From: Lutraria lutraria
Taxonomy: Eukaryota > Mollusca > Bivalvia > Venerida > Mactridae
NCBI GenBank assembly: GCA_964023205.1
Contig: OZ026844.1
Coordinates: 12,758,790-12,822,789, forward strand
Reading direction: 5' to 3'
Length of the DNA: 64,000 bases
Part shown: positions 40,001 through 48,851 of the stretch, piece by piece
Layout: every line of letters begins with the position of its first letter
How positions within the stretch are numbered: position 1 is the stretch's first letter
Notes under the pieces: generated by a model
Database searches by the model: none
The model's input: only the letters and a program-made list of their open reading frames with translations
Told to the model about the DNA's origin: nothing
Translations under genes and position numbers: made by a program

Positions 40001-40385
40001 GCCATATTGGATAAATATAATTTCCGAACTTTTTAGAAATCCAAAATATATTTCATTCAATACATATACCAGATAAAAGAAATGACAAATAAAAACATAA
40101 AATATCAGTGAAGGCGACTTTAAATCGAAACCACTGACAATAACAACAGAGGAAGTGATCGCCGAAAACAACAAGAGCGCCGCCATCTTGAATACTCTTC
40201 AACAGATTCGAGCGATTTTACCCACCAGTGTTGTAAACATGAAGCTCATCGACAATGCCTTCATTTCCACCACCAAACACAACCATTAAATCCTTGATTG
40301 CAACAGCTCTGTGTCCATGACGAGGTCTCGGACCCGGTCCACAAGTATTTGTTACCCGCTTCCATTTCAGGATGGGAGCGGCCAT
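22059..40385 (-). CDS. HCFC1: Host cell factor 1 (HCF-1), 25 coding exons
   Basis: Exons (minus, 5' to 3'): 40385-40226, 38790-38569, 38416-38329, 37151-36943, 36596-36405, 36133-35988, 34859-34826, 34454-34185, 33136-33071, 30904-30762, 30406-30226, 29929-29721, 29360-29190, 28938-28665, 28237-28115, 27705-26417, 26261-26144, 25923-25865, 25416-25173, 24675-24590, 24227-24081, 23851-23663, 23356-23056, 22653-22593, 22113-22059. All junctions are in phase: 5037 nt, 1678 codons plus stop. HCF-1 is a nuclear scaffold that tethers chromatin modifiers and sequence-specific factors at promoters. Seen: six-blade Kelch domain (1-about 340: [77 protein letters not shown]), first Fn3 half (about 350-390), Thr/Ala/Val-rich middle, 18 Cys/Pro repeats (about 923-1217), acidic region, two Fn3 repeats (about 1430-1640, ending [21 protein letters not shown]), and a basic tail (KKMK). 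The start is the first ATG before the Kelch domain ([11 protein letters not shown]). Intron 3 has a GC donor. Confidence 0.95.
22248..22480. repeat. Interspersed repeat, family 'actagaaatgtgtcc', copy 1
   Basis: Begins actagaaatgtgtccataggac. The same opening occurs at 25574 and 37447, all in HCFC1 introns, so this is a dispersed repeat family. The end is approximate. Confidence 0.5.
23056..24227 (-). other. HCFC1: HCFC1 C-terminal Fn3 exons 21-23
   Basis: Exons 24227-24081, 23851-23663 and 23356-23056 encode the tandem fibronectin type III repeats that in vertebrate HCF-1 pair with the N-terminal Fn3 half to hold the two cleaved subunits together. This is the best conserved part after the Kelch domain. 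Landmarks: [52 protein letters not shown]. Confidence 0.93.
25574..25805. repeat. Interspersed repeat, family 'actagaaatgtgtcc', copy 2
   Basis: Starts actagaaatgtgtccagtgg and runs through 'aaaatatgaaaccattcc', 'tttcttgagttatc' and 'gacagagatgggtaacac'. Its right half matches 37568-37678. Confidence 0.6.
26548..26971 (-). repeat. HCFC1: Eight tandem 54-bp units (18 aa) in HCFC1
   Basis: Eight copies of [18 protein letters not shown], with N/D and Q/H variation and a final copy ending [11 protein letters not shown] copies are almost identical (unit reads tgtggaggtggtgttccaca... on +), which points to recent unequal exchange or gene conversion. Confidence 0.95.
27006..27416 (-). repeat. HCFC1: Ten tandem 42-bp units (14 aa) in HCFC1
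   Basis: Ten copies of [14 protein letters not shown], the last ending PPHSESSH, where a short unrelated spacer separates them from the 54-bp block. They share the core DGIHCGTPP with the 54-bp units, so one unit type arose from the other by gain or loss of four residues (GGNGT against E). Confidence 0.95.
28115..30904 (-). other. HCFC1: HCFC1 Thr/Ala/Val-rich middle region, exons 10-15
   Basis: Six exons encode low-complexity sequence typical of the HCF-1 basic/middle region. Landmarks such as [38 protein letters not shown] and [10 protein letters not shown] line up in order with the vertebrate protein. Confidence 0.9.
30974..31245 (-). mobile_element. tRNA-derived SINE, copy A (HCFC1 intron)
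   Basis: On the minus strand: tRNA head with A box (tggccgagtggtt) and B box (cgtgatttcgagccc), then a body and a 3' domain ending gggcgtaaaactcaatataaacaaac. It is flanked by aacagaagcttct and aacagaagcatct (30974-30986, 31233-31245), a 13-bp target duplication with one mismatch. Confidence 0.8.
32180..32417 (-). mobile_element. tRNA-derived SINE, copy B (HCFC1 intron)
   Basis: Same family and orientation as 30986-31228: A box tggtcgagtggtt, B box atgggttcgagcccc, same 3' domain ending in ataaacaaac. Target duplication is unclear. Confidence 0.78.
33071..33136 (-). other. HCFC1: HCFC1 exon 9, a 66-bp in-frame exon
   Basis: Encodes [21 protein letters not shown]. It is 22 codons long with the same phase at both ends, so including or skipping it keeps frame. 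The acceptor (gtgtgccag) has a weak pyrimidine tract. A cassette exon is plausible. Confidence 0.65.
33915..33986. repeat. Two-copy 36-bp tandem repeat
   Basis: The unit tgcaatatgaacatgtggga... is repeated exactly with a 36-bp period inside an HCFC1 intron. No coding role is seen. Confidence 0.75.
34826..34859 (-). other. HCFC1: HCFC1 34-bp microexon 7
   Basis: Encodes [11 protein letters not shown] plus a split codon, the conserved link between the last Kelch blade and the Fn3 half. It has clean splice sites (attacag / gtgagt) and the phase fits both neighbours. Confidence 0.9.
37447..37690. repeat. Interspersed repeat, family 'actagaaatgtgtcc', copy 3
   Basis: Starts actagaaaagtgtccagatg and shares 'aaaatatgaaac', 'tttcttgtgttatc' and 'gacagggataacactt' with the copy at 25574. 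It abuts the TTAA-flanked element at 37709. Confidence 0.55.
37709..38284. mobile_element. TTAA-flanked MITE in HCFC1 intron 3
   Basis: Terminal inverted repeats start aggggcatgccctggaactg on the left and mirror at the right end (cagttcctgggcatgcccct), with TTAA at both edges (37709-37712, 38281-38284). TTAA duplications are typical of piggyBac and Kolobok elements. It is about 570 bp with no transposase ORF, so non-autonomous. Confidence 0.75.
38327..38328 (-). other. HCFC1: GC splice donor of HCFC1 intron 3
   Basis: The exon end reads ccaag/gcaagtac. Phase with the next exon ([11 protein letters not shown]) requires this site, so the intron is GC-AG. Confidence 0.85.
40179..40190 (-). promoter_or_regulatory. 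YY1-type site in HCFC1 intron 1
   Basis: caagatggcggc on the minus strand, 36 bases past the exon 1 donor. This oriented motif usually sits just downstream of a transcription start in animal housekeeping promoters. It may mark an alternative start; the ORF that begins there is not otherwise recognised. Confidence 0.4.
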
Positions 40386-40429
40386 TTTCGCGTCGTCCCA
40401 GAGTTCTGTGCAAATGCCCGGATGAGCTC

Positions 40430-40437
40430 ATTTGCAT
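40430..40437. promoter_or_regulatory. Octamer motif upstream of HCFC1
   Basis: A perfect atttgcat / atgcaaat octamer (POU-domain Oct site), 45 bases before the HCFC1 start codon. An 8-mer can occur by chance. Confidence 0.4.
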
Positions 40438-40614
40438 ACATTTTTTAAAAAAACTTTTAAATATAACTATGACAACTGAATACAAACTAACAAAAAATAA
40501 AAATTGGTGGAATACAATTGTTTTACATAAAAAGAATTAAAAATTGTTATGTTGCAAATAATAATTATATGTTCGATTTTTCCCCATCCAAATCATATTA
40601 CCGAACTACTATAA

Positions 40615-40728
40615 TAAACTGGTTCCCGTTCCACGTTGCACTGCACCTAAGGTACAGATTGAGTCAACGGGAACCTGTTCATATAAACTGGTGCTAATGC
40701 GCTCCAACATGGAACAAAAGCCAGTTTA
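40615..40728. repeat. Inverted-repeat element, taaactggttc family, copy 1
   Basis: Left end taaactggttcccgttccac. The right end ggaacaaaagccagttta is its imperfect mirror; 114 bp. A shorter relative lies at 61662-61726. A fragment with gggaacctgttc also occurs at 32440. Confidence 0.55.
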
Positions 40729-40849
40729 TCGTATCATACTTAAAATTTGTACATTGTCAACACGTACACCTGTGAACAAGTTGTTTTTCATTTTCATATT
40801 ATATTTTTTTGTTATAAGTTAGGGATTTTGTTTTAAGAATTTAAAAAAC

Positions 40850-41870
40850 CCAGATCCTATACGGCACAGTGATCATAAGAAACTAATTGATTACATATGG
40901 TCCTACCAAGGACTTATATTACTATATATATACTTTACTATATTATATGTCTATAGACGATTCTATTTTTAAATTTTGTACGATTTACCTCCCCTGAAAA
41001 AGTACTCTTCAATCTCCTATCCGCCATTACAGGAGTGAAAACACAAAGAAACTGATAGTAAATGAATCTGTAAAAATGCCTTATAAGCGCGGTGGTGTAA
41101 ACAATGTGTTGTGTTTGATTGATCTAACAATAAAAAAAGACCAAATGAATGGGAAATTCTACGTGCCAGACACACATAGCGACATACATTTTAACACAAA
41201 TTATACAAGGACTTATATACATATGTATGTATATAAGTCCTTGAATTATAGAAGTGCAGCATTATTAAATTGTCAATATATCATTGTAAAATTTAGTAAA
41301 CTAATATCACAATGTTCTGATATTTCATTGCCATAATTAATAAAACAATTCCATTTCATTGTGAACATTAATTCAACAAACATAATGTACATCTTTAGTA
41401 AAATAGTGAAAACTACAGCAAATGAATAGGAAAGCGTAGTAACTTCTTCGTTGTTTATTATCCAGTCATATATATTTAGCCAATTTATAGATTTAAAAAC
41501 TAAACCATAGTTGTATACATAAAATAAATCACTGTACAGAGTTCATTGCAATGATTTTAAATAACTATGATATTCAGTTTGTCTTTACGCATATCGCAGG
41601 TATTTTACAAAATAGTTTTTATTAACGATAAGGCATACGAGTAAGCACCCAGTATATCATTTGTATCATGCAGTGATCCATAATTTTAATTGAACAACCG
41701 AAAGTCGCTAATTAATTGATCACACGATCACACTTAGGTTTGCCATATTACACAGTCATCTAATAGACATTGAACAGCTACTATATAAGTGACCCCCCCC
41801 CCCCCCAAAGGTCTTTGGTAGGACCATGGAATCAATTAGTTTCTTATGATCACGGTTCTATAGGGCTGTG
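40850..41870. mobile_element. About 1-kb element with roughly 55-bp inverted ends
   Basis: 40856-40912 (ctatacggcacagtgatcat, then aagaaactaattgatt and ggtcctaccaaggac) recurs inverted at 41810-41868 (ttggtaggaccat, aatcaattagtttcttatgatcac). No ORF inside is recognised. A C14 run (41793-41806) sits beside the right arm. The hairpin at 41206 is nested inside. Confidence 0.5.
41199..41250. mobile_element. Tiny palindromic element, CAAGGAC family, copy A
   Basis: The element is 41206-41243 (38 bp): 16-bp arms caaggacttatataca / tgtatataagtccttg around a 6-bp centre. It is flanked on both sides by aattata (41199-41205, 41244-41250), a perfect 7-bp target duplication. Confidence 0.8.
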
Positions 41871-41908
41871 GAAACATAATGCAATTAGTTAAAAGAAAAC
41901 ATATACAT

Positions 41909-41947
41909 ATCAAATCAGAGACATATATATATAGTCTCTGATCACAT
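41909..41947. mobile_element. Tiny palindromic element, CAGAGAC family, copy 1
   Basis: 41916-41940 (25 bp), cagagac ... gtctctg around an AT core. Flanks are atcaaat and atcacat, a 7-bp duplication with one mismatch. Confidence 0.55.
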
Positions 41948-42995
41948 GCATGCATGCATGTCATTCATACTTAACATGAACATATGTTCATTGTTTTGTA
42001 AATATAATTAATAACAAAGGCATGCATAAATACTATAATTATATGTATACTGTAGGTCTTTGTTAATAAGATTTGTTAATTTTCCTGGGCATTTTAAAAA
42101 TCTGTGTTTACGTGTACTCATCGCCAATGCAGTATTTAATCATATTAAACATTCAGTTTTTACTCCATATACTAGTATTTCATTTATATATGGTAGATAA
42201 TTCATCGACCTTTTATTGAGCATCTCTGAAACAATATTCTCTTTTAAAGACGTTTGCTAAAGTTCGCTACATTTTTCACTTAGACATATAGGCAGAATGA
42301 AAACTGATCAAGAGATTTTTTAAACTTTGCATAATTATAGTACTAAGTACATGATAACAGAAACATTTTAAGCGGGAAAAAAATAGGGTCACTAATATCG
42401 TTTTATTTTAGTTATCTGCCCTTGAATATGATTTTTTTGCTCATTTTTATTTAAGTCATTTGAATTAAAGGGCAGATCATTCAAAATGACAAAAGCAAGA
42501 CCTTATTTATTTTCGTTTAAAAATTATGTAGTAGACTTCTTTTCATGTCATCGTGAAATATTTCATGAATTGGTAAAGAGCAGGTGGTTTGTTTAATTTT
42601 TTTTATTTTCACCTACACCAAAGCCAATTTTCTTAAAAAAGGCCTCATTTTGAAAAAAAATCAGTCTCTTAACTTCAACTGAAAAAAAGTTAATATAAAT
42701 GTTTAATGGGATTGCATGAAATTTTGCATTTTGACAAAGAAAGAAATGAAAAGAAAACATTAACCAAAAGTAAAACCATAGTAATTGGGATAAATGTCCT
42801 TAAAATGACATAGAATAAGCAAAAAAAAATCAAATTCAAGGGTAGATAATTGACCCATATTCTTTGAGCTTATTTGTTTTGCAGACTCGAGTGTCGAGTC
42901 GTAACACTAGAGCAAAACTAACACCGAGAACGTAACACGAGTGTGGCGAATCTGTTCGAGAGTCTACACTCCACATTATGCAGAGTGAGCGAGAA

Positions 42996-43038
42996 CAAGA
43001 TGGCGGCAGCAAATGAAAGTGAAATCGATGACGAACAC
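42996..43038 (+). CDS. Candidate first coding exon of an unidentified gene
   Basis: caagATGGCGGC is a YY1-type start context common at animal housekeeping genes. The ATG at 43000 opens MAAANESEIDDEH and reaches a possible donor (aca/gtaaatg) at about 43038; without splicing the frame stops after 15 codons. No following exon was found within the window. It could be a first exon of a + strand gene or a short spurious ORF. Confidence 0.3.
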
Positions 43039-43499
43039 AGTAAATGAGGGTTTTGATGTAACTCATCAATGAACTTATATTTAATGTTTGATTAGTGTTT
43101 TTCATTAGTGCATTATATTATTATCGAAATAAAATTTATTATGGCGCTTATAATATTGTGTTGGTTTGTATTTGAATGAGCATATACACAGATCTATATA
43201 TAGATTCTAATCATGTTCATCAAAATCGCTAATTTAGGTTTGGCACAATTTCTTTTGCTCAAGACTTACACTATATTAATACAGGCCGGAACATCGTCAA
43301 AATCACTGTCATTTGATAATTAATTTATCTAAATACAGCAAAAATACAACGAGTAGTTCTAAGAACGTTGATCTAGCTGTTAGTTTAGACTATCAAGTGC
43401 GTCGTTACTACGCATGTGCAGAATGTCACGCGGGTGCCTAAACTCTACCTTAGCGATTGCAAAAACAAATACACTCTTTAACACCGGAAAAAATATGTC

Positions 43500-43833
43500 A
43501 TGTATAATAATGACAGTCCTTTAAGGTCGGTAAAATTTGCAGGAACATGTTCCACAACGACCCTGCCTGTCACAGACTGTGACAGTCAAAAAGTGATAGA
43601 TTCAGATGACAACCAGTGTGATAAATGTAACACAACAGAAACAGTGGAACACTATGTTTTTCATTGTAAGAAATACATGGCAGACAGGGATACTCTCATT
43701 AAAGAGGTTGAAGAAATATTACACTGATACTTCCAAACTCCCCGCAGCGGTTACTTCCCTTGATCAGAACATAGCAAAGAGTGACGTATTCCACATTTTA
43801 AATAACGACTCGCCACAAAGTAATCATCTTTAA
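43500..43833 (+). pseudogene. Remnant of a retroelement ORF C-terminus (zinc-knuckle tail)
   Basis: 43500-43727 encodes a fragment with CDKCNTTETVEHYVFHCKKY, the Cys/His pattern found at the C-terminal end of many reverse-transcriptase ORFs (C-x2-C...ETVEH...H-C..Y). After its stop, plausible continuation lies one frame over (43717-43833, YTDTSKLPAAVTSL). No RT domain lies upstream, so this is a truncated, shifted fragment. The element family cannot be named. Confidence 0.5.
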
Positions 43834-44223
43834 GCTTACACAGAATTACCTAAATAAGATGATGTCCAATATGGACACCGGAGAGTCACAAAAAGAGAAG
43901 ATAAGCGAAAAAAGGGTTATTTAAATTAGTGAAAAGTTATTTTGATAAGTTAATTACCACCTATAATTGTTTTATACTATTCATTACTTATTTCAACTTC
44001 AATGTAGTATATGTACTCCTCAACGCCACTGTGGACATTTACTGAAGAGGGTTTCCGCTAGATTCATTTCAATAGTTCCTTCTGTCGCTGATATCCAAAT
44101 AAAGATAGAAACCATGCATGCAGTTGTGAGTTTATAGGAGGCAGAATTTTATCTTATAATTAGTATCAACAAAGATTTAATTGTACGTTGTTAAATCATA
44201 TATAATGGTTATCAAATAGACAC

Positions 44224-44588
44224 TTAAAGCCCCATTAGCTTTTTTAATTTAGTAATACAGAGTAATACCAAGGACTTATATACACATATATAAGTCCTTG
44301 GTAATACATAAGAAATATATTTTATTTGCTCTTAAACATATTTACACAATGCCTTTCTTTAGCCACATCTCGAAGAAATGTTGTCAGACGCTTTATCAAT
44401 TATTTTTTGCAATATCATTGAAAACACTACTGTGCTCTATTACTATATGTACTCCATGATTAAAAAATAAAATTTCGGAATGTTTTAATTGCAAGTAAAA
44501 GTCAATTTCACTGATAAGATACCTTAAATTTCTAGGTAAAATAAGACCTACTTTAATTCTAACATCCATAATGCTAATGGGGCTTTAA
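44224..44588. mobile_element. TTAA-flanked MITE with nested palindromic element
   Basis: 12-bp ends agccccattagc / gctaatggggct, with TTAA at both edges (44224-44227, 44585-44588). It is 365 bp with no ORF. The tiny element at 44269-44300 is inserted within it. Confidence 0.75.
44262..44307. mobile_element. Tiny palindromic element, CAAGGAC family, copy B
   Basis: 44269-44300 (32 bp): arms caaggacttatata / tatataagtccttg around a 4-bp centre. Perfect 7-bp flanking duplication gtaatac (44262-44268, 44301-44307). It lies inside the TTAA MITE, so it is the younger insertion. Confidence 0.82.
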
Positions 44589-45937
44589 ACGACAAGTTAT
44601 AATACTGAAGAAATAGGTGGTTAAAATCTGACTAAAATTCAGATGTCACTTGGCCAAAAATAGATCTCGAACGTTAACAATTCAAAAGACAATGTGTTGA
44701 CAACTTCAGAAAGTTTGGGTGTAGTGCTGCATTGTGCACTGAAATAAGGCACTTCAAACAGCTATGCAGGTCTTGAGCCTCTGTCAAACTTGTTAACAAA
44801 GGCCACCCTTAGGAAAGATAAAAAAATACGGCTTTTATTGACAGGTGGCCTTTATTCGGAGGTCATTTTGTTTCTTAATAACGAATGACTGTTTTTAAGA
44901 GAATATATACTTTATTCACATATCGAGTGACCTGTATTCAGCGGTAGTCACTATAGCACAGGTTTGACAGTATATTAATTGTAGCTTACATGCCATGGTT
45001 ATATATATATATTTAAGAAAATAGCTCATTCAGGAACTACCTCGTGGCAATAAATGAATGTCTGATATATTTGCCATTTATTAACTTGAAAGCGAACATA
45101 TTGTCCCACAGAACATATTTGTCTCTAAAGGCATTTTTCATTTTCAAAGCGACAGTATTTTGTCACAATTATACACAGCAAAATGTATGTTTCAGTAACA
45201 TTAAAACATTCAATGACTTCGTCGTCTCAAGGTAGCGTAAAGGATCAACGTATCATAATACGACAATGATAATATGACGACTAAACTTAATTTGGAGCTG
45301 ATACAAAGAGAGTTTCATCATGTCGGGTGTTGCCATGTTGTAAAAATGTCATGGTCAAAGAACAATATATCACTCGTGTACTGTCATGTTGCCTAGGTAA
45401 CTGCACAGCCTGCTAACGCTGTGTAAGATTAAGACAGATACAATCATCCTCGAACATCGGTCTTTGCTAAAAAGATCACGAGATACTCCAAACAATTATT
45501 CTATGATCATTGTATATTTTCTATGCAGATAGACATATAGCTCGTGTCATGATGTTAAAATGCTAAGCATCCTGGAAATCTTTTTTTTTTTAGAATTTGA
45601 AATATGACACATTTGAAAGTTTTCGACGTGGTTGTATTTTTTTATCATGCAATATACAACCATAACAGGACACAGAACGATAATGATAAGCTGAATGAAT
45701 ATTGGAAACGACATATATATGTCAATGAAGCTTTATACCTTTATAGTTTTATCCGATTCTTATAACAGGGATAAATAATTTCCAAATTGAACCATATCGT
45801 ACACGTATTTATGCGTATTGTGCTAATATTACGCACATTTCAGTAGCTGTTTATTAGCATGTTTATTCAATAAATGTATATATGTGTTCTGTTATGTCTA
45901 AACTTCGCATTATATATTTTGACTGAACCAAACGACA

Positions 45938-45997
45938 CGTCGTCTGTAGTCTGGTACCCGTCTAAGATTGGAAACGGGTACCAGACTACGTCGTCTG
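45938..45997. mobile_element. Small hairpin with 9-bp direct flanks
   Basis: 45947-45988 (42 bp): 15-bp arms tagtctggtacccgt / acgggtaccagacta around 12 bases. Flanked by cgtcgtctg on both sides (45938-45946, 45989-45997). Different arm sequence and flank length from the CAAGGAC group. Confidence 0.65.
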
Positions 45998-46223
45998 TTA
46001 CTTATATACACCCAAAAATCCCGGTACAACTCTCCGTCAATGACATTCCGCAGTTACAATCGAATATTTACAAATGTTCCATGTTTCTCGTGATTTCAGT
46101 GTTATGCAAATTCGGCCAAACCTTGATATTTGATGATACTAGTTTAACGTACAGTATAACTCGTCAATTGAAGACCACTGTCCAGATCGACCTATTCTTT
46201 ATTTGGTTATTTAAAGTTACTTA

Positions 46224-46277
46224 ATGTGTCCAAGGACTTATATACATACATGTATGTATATAAGTCCTTGATGTGTC
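46224..46277. mobile_element. Tiny palindromic element, CAAGGAC family, copy C
   Basis: 46231-46270 (40 bp) is a perfect palindrome with 20-bp arms caaggacttatatacataca. Perfect 7-bp duplication atgtgtc on each side (46224-46230, 46271-46277). Confidence 0.85.
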
Positions 46278-46436
46278 CAAACAGATTATAATTACTATAC
46301 ATTGTATTTGTAAATATTTTTATCGTATTTTTTATTTCACTCCTAATTTTATGCAAAGTTTTCAATGCTCTATAAACAATGTCTACCAAACTGATACGAT
46401 CTTTTCTTTGATTGTCTTAGTATCCCTGTCTTATGT

Positions 46437-46497
46437 ATGTAATCAGAGACGTATAATACGTATTATACGTCTCTGTATTATACGTCTCTGATGTAAT
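46437..46497. mobile_element. Tiny palindromic element, CAGAGAC family, copy 2, with a third arm
   Basis: 46444-46490 (47 bp): cagagacgtataata, cg, tattatacgtctctg, then the right arm again. Perfect 7-bp duplication atgtaat on each side (46437-46443, 46491-46497). Confidence 0.82.
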
Positions 46498-47164
46498 TAA
46501 AATGACACACTCGAAGAAGAAAACACGCTGAGTAAATGCGTCTGGCTTATACGAGGATAACTTATGCAATAAATAACTGAATAAATATATAAGTAGGATA
46601 AATATAATATATACATTTTTGTAGATGCTTCAAGGAAATCACTGTAAAATATATGTATATGACTTTTAATTTAGACAATGAACTGTATCGAATAGTTGCA
46701 ATGCCACGAAATGAGCTGTATATATATATACTTCATTCCCGTAACTCTAAGTGAACATAATTAAATTTGATCAACAGCATCTTTTTATAACCACATGAAG
46801 ACACTTTTGGATAGCTCTGCTGGGGTTCGGTGGTATAAATGCTTGTATGTAGATGACCAAATTTAAACTGTGATATTTTCTCACAAAAGGCAGTTGGGCG
46901 GAATTGCGATCACTCCAGCATGATTTTGTACCGGTCGTTCAAGAGGGAACGTCACCACTAGTAATTTGAATAAACTCAAAAATGAGTGGAGCACGTTAGA
47001 AATATGCATATTTTTAGAAAAGTTTATCAATTAAATTATGTTAGTGACGTCAGTGCAGTAAATCTAATGTAATTGAAGGGCTTATAAACATTCAAGTATT
47101 TAATTTGTATCAGTCGTATTCCTGGACAGTCATAACTTATAAAGTTGTCTGCTGATGCTGGTAT

Positions 47165-47370
47165 TATACCATGTGTAACACTCAATTCCTAGCCCTTAAA
47201 TACCAACACTCATATTCTAGCCCTCAAATATCAACAAAGACATATCCAAGCTCTCGATCAAATCTCAGAACTCAAACCCTAGTCATCAAATATTGATCAG
47301 CACCCATCCTAGCTATTAAATCTCAGCATCCTAATCTTGGTGCTCAATACCTAGCTTTCAAATTGCAGCT
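47165..47370. repeat. Degenerate tandem repeat, unit about 40 bp
   Basis: Phrases such as 'ctcaattcctagcccttaaat', 'tattctagccctcaaatatcaac' and 'catcctagctattaaatctcag' recur with loose 35-45 base spacing. No coding role is seen. Confidence 0.45.
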
Positions 47371-48597
47371 CCTGTACTATAAATATGTAGTTACTTTGTT
47401 CATAGACATCTTTAATCAATAATAGAGATATGGTGGAATATCCTCAATGAAATATGCATTTTTTAAAGTTTGATTGAAGGGAGGCTAATCTTGCACAACA
47501 TGAATTGTCCCCCTTGTATGTTATATTTTGCAAATAGATGAACTGATGCAGCAGTTTCTAGAACCAAAGTAGGGCTCAACATTTTGTATATAACTTAGTG
47601 CACTCTGTATGTGTCTGACTTGACTTATGAAAATAGAATAATAAACAGTTCAAAATGTGTCATTTCTATAACTGACAGACTTTACTCATTTGTATCCATC
47701 TTGCATTTGGAATATGAAATCAATCATTTTACTTACTAATTTCAGTTGGCATAAATTAGGTATTGAACAAGAATTGTCTATTTCAATTTCTACCAACCAT
47801 TAAATCTGATTCCATTTGAGTTATGTTACCCATGAATAATGGACAAGTTTACAGTACAAATAAAAATATTTTCTATTAAAATATGCAAATTTCTAGTTCT
47901 ACCGGTTTACTATTTTTGCTGCCGTTCTGTGAACGAAATTGTATCATAGATTCATTTTAAAACTACCTGTACTGTTTTGACTATTTGTATCAACTTACAA
48001 CATTGTTATTATATTGTAGATGTTTCCCTCTGTAAAAGTTAATCTTAATTTGTTATTTGTTGTGGACTTATCTCCTATAAATAATCTCCTATAAATATAT
48101 CATGTCAGTTGTCACAGAAATTATATACATGTACAATATACAATTCATATTATAGGCAGTACTATGACTGGTGAAGTATTGGTCATATCAAACGTATTTA
48201 GGTACTGTGTGTTTTACGAATACATTGCTTTAACAACACAGATATACCAACAAGTTAAAGGTATATCATATGATATCACAAACATGACCCTGGATGAGCA
48301 CATAAAAATGGGCGAGGCATGTGTCGGTGCTTTATACATTGGGCATGATAAAAAAAACAGGAAAAATTATTCGAAATAAAGAGTAGGGAGATACAAATGC
48401 TTGGTTCTGGTGTCATCTCTCCCCTCTCTGGGGTGGCCCTGAAATGACCATAGCTGTTGAATGGGTCGTTAAACAACGGATAGATTCAGATTGAGTTAAA
48501 CAACAGTTAAACAAACCATCATCACTGTGTCTGAGGTACTAATAATATTAAGGTATCTGTTAAGAATCAAACTTTTGGGGCACAACTGTAAACAAAC

Positions 48598-48851
48598 ACT
48601 ATATTTTAGCTCTTGTTTATACTGAGTTTTACGCCCCTTTAATTTTAACAGTCAGTCATATGAGGCGGACAGTTCACCTAAGATATTTCTATATTTCCTG
48701 GGAAGGACCAGTACTAGCCCACATTTTCACATAGAGACATGCATGGTCGATAGCGGGGCTCGAACCCATGACCCTTTATCAGTGAGAGGTTACAGAGATT
48801 TGAAGTCAGCAACCTTAACCACTCGACCACTGAGGTGGGTCTATGTTTTAG
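48598..48851 (-). mobile_element. tRNA-derived SINE, copy C
   Basis: Same family as 30986 and 32180: A box tggtcgagtggtt and B box catgggttcgagccccgc on the minus strand, 3' domain to ataaacaag. Flanks ctatattttag and ctatgttttag (48598-48608, 48841-48851) match at 10 of 11 bases. Confidence 0.8.

Larger units (their letters stand above)
35988..40385 (-). other. HCFC1: HCFC1 Kelch domain exons 1-6
   Basis: Six exons cover the beta-propeller, the docking surface for HCF-binding-motif (D/EHxY) proteins in the known family. All Kelch blades are intact and closely similar to the vertebrate protein. Confidence 0.94.

Noticed and set aside
45874..46224. 116-codon + strand ORF
   Set aside because: It spans the hairpin at 45947-45988 with its direct repeats and has no recognisable domain, so it is a chance frame.
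48164..48379. ORF starting MTGEVLVISNVF after a possible acceptor (attatag)
   Set aside because: Weak splice context, no partner exons and no recognised domain.
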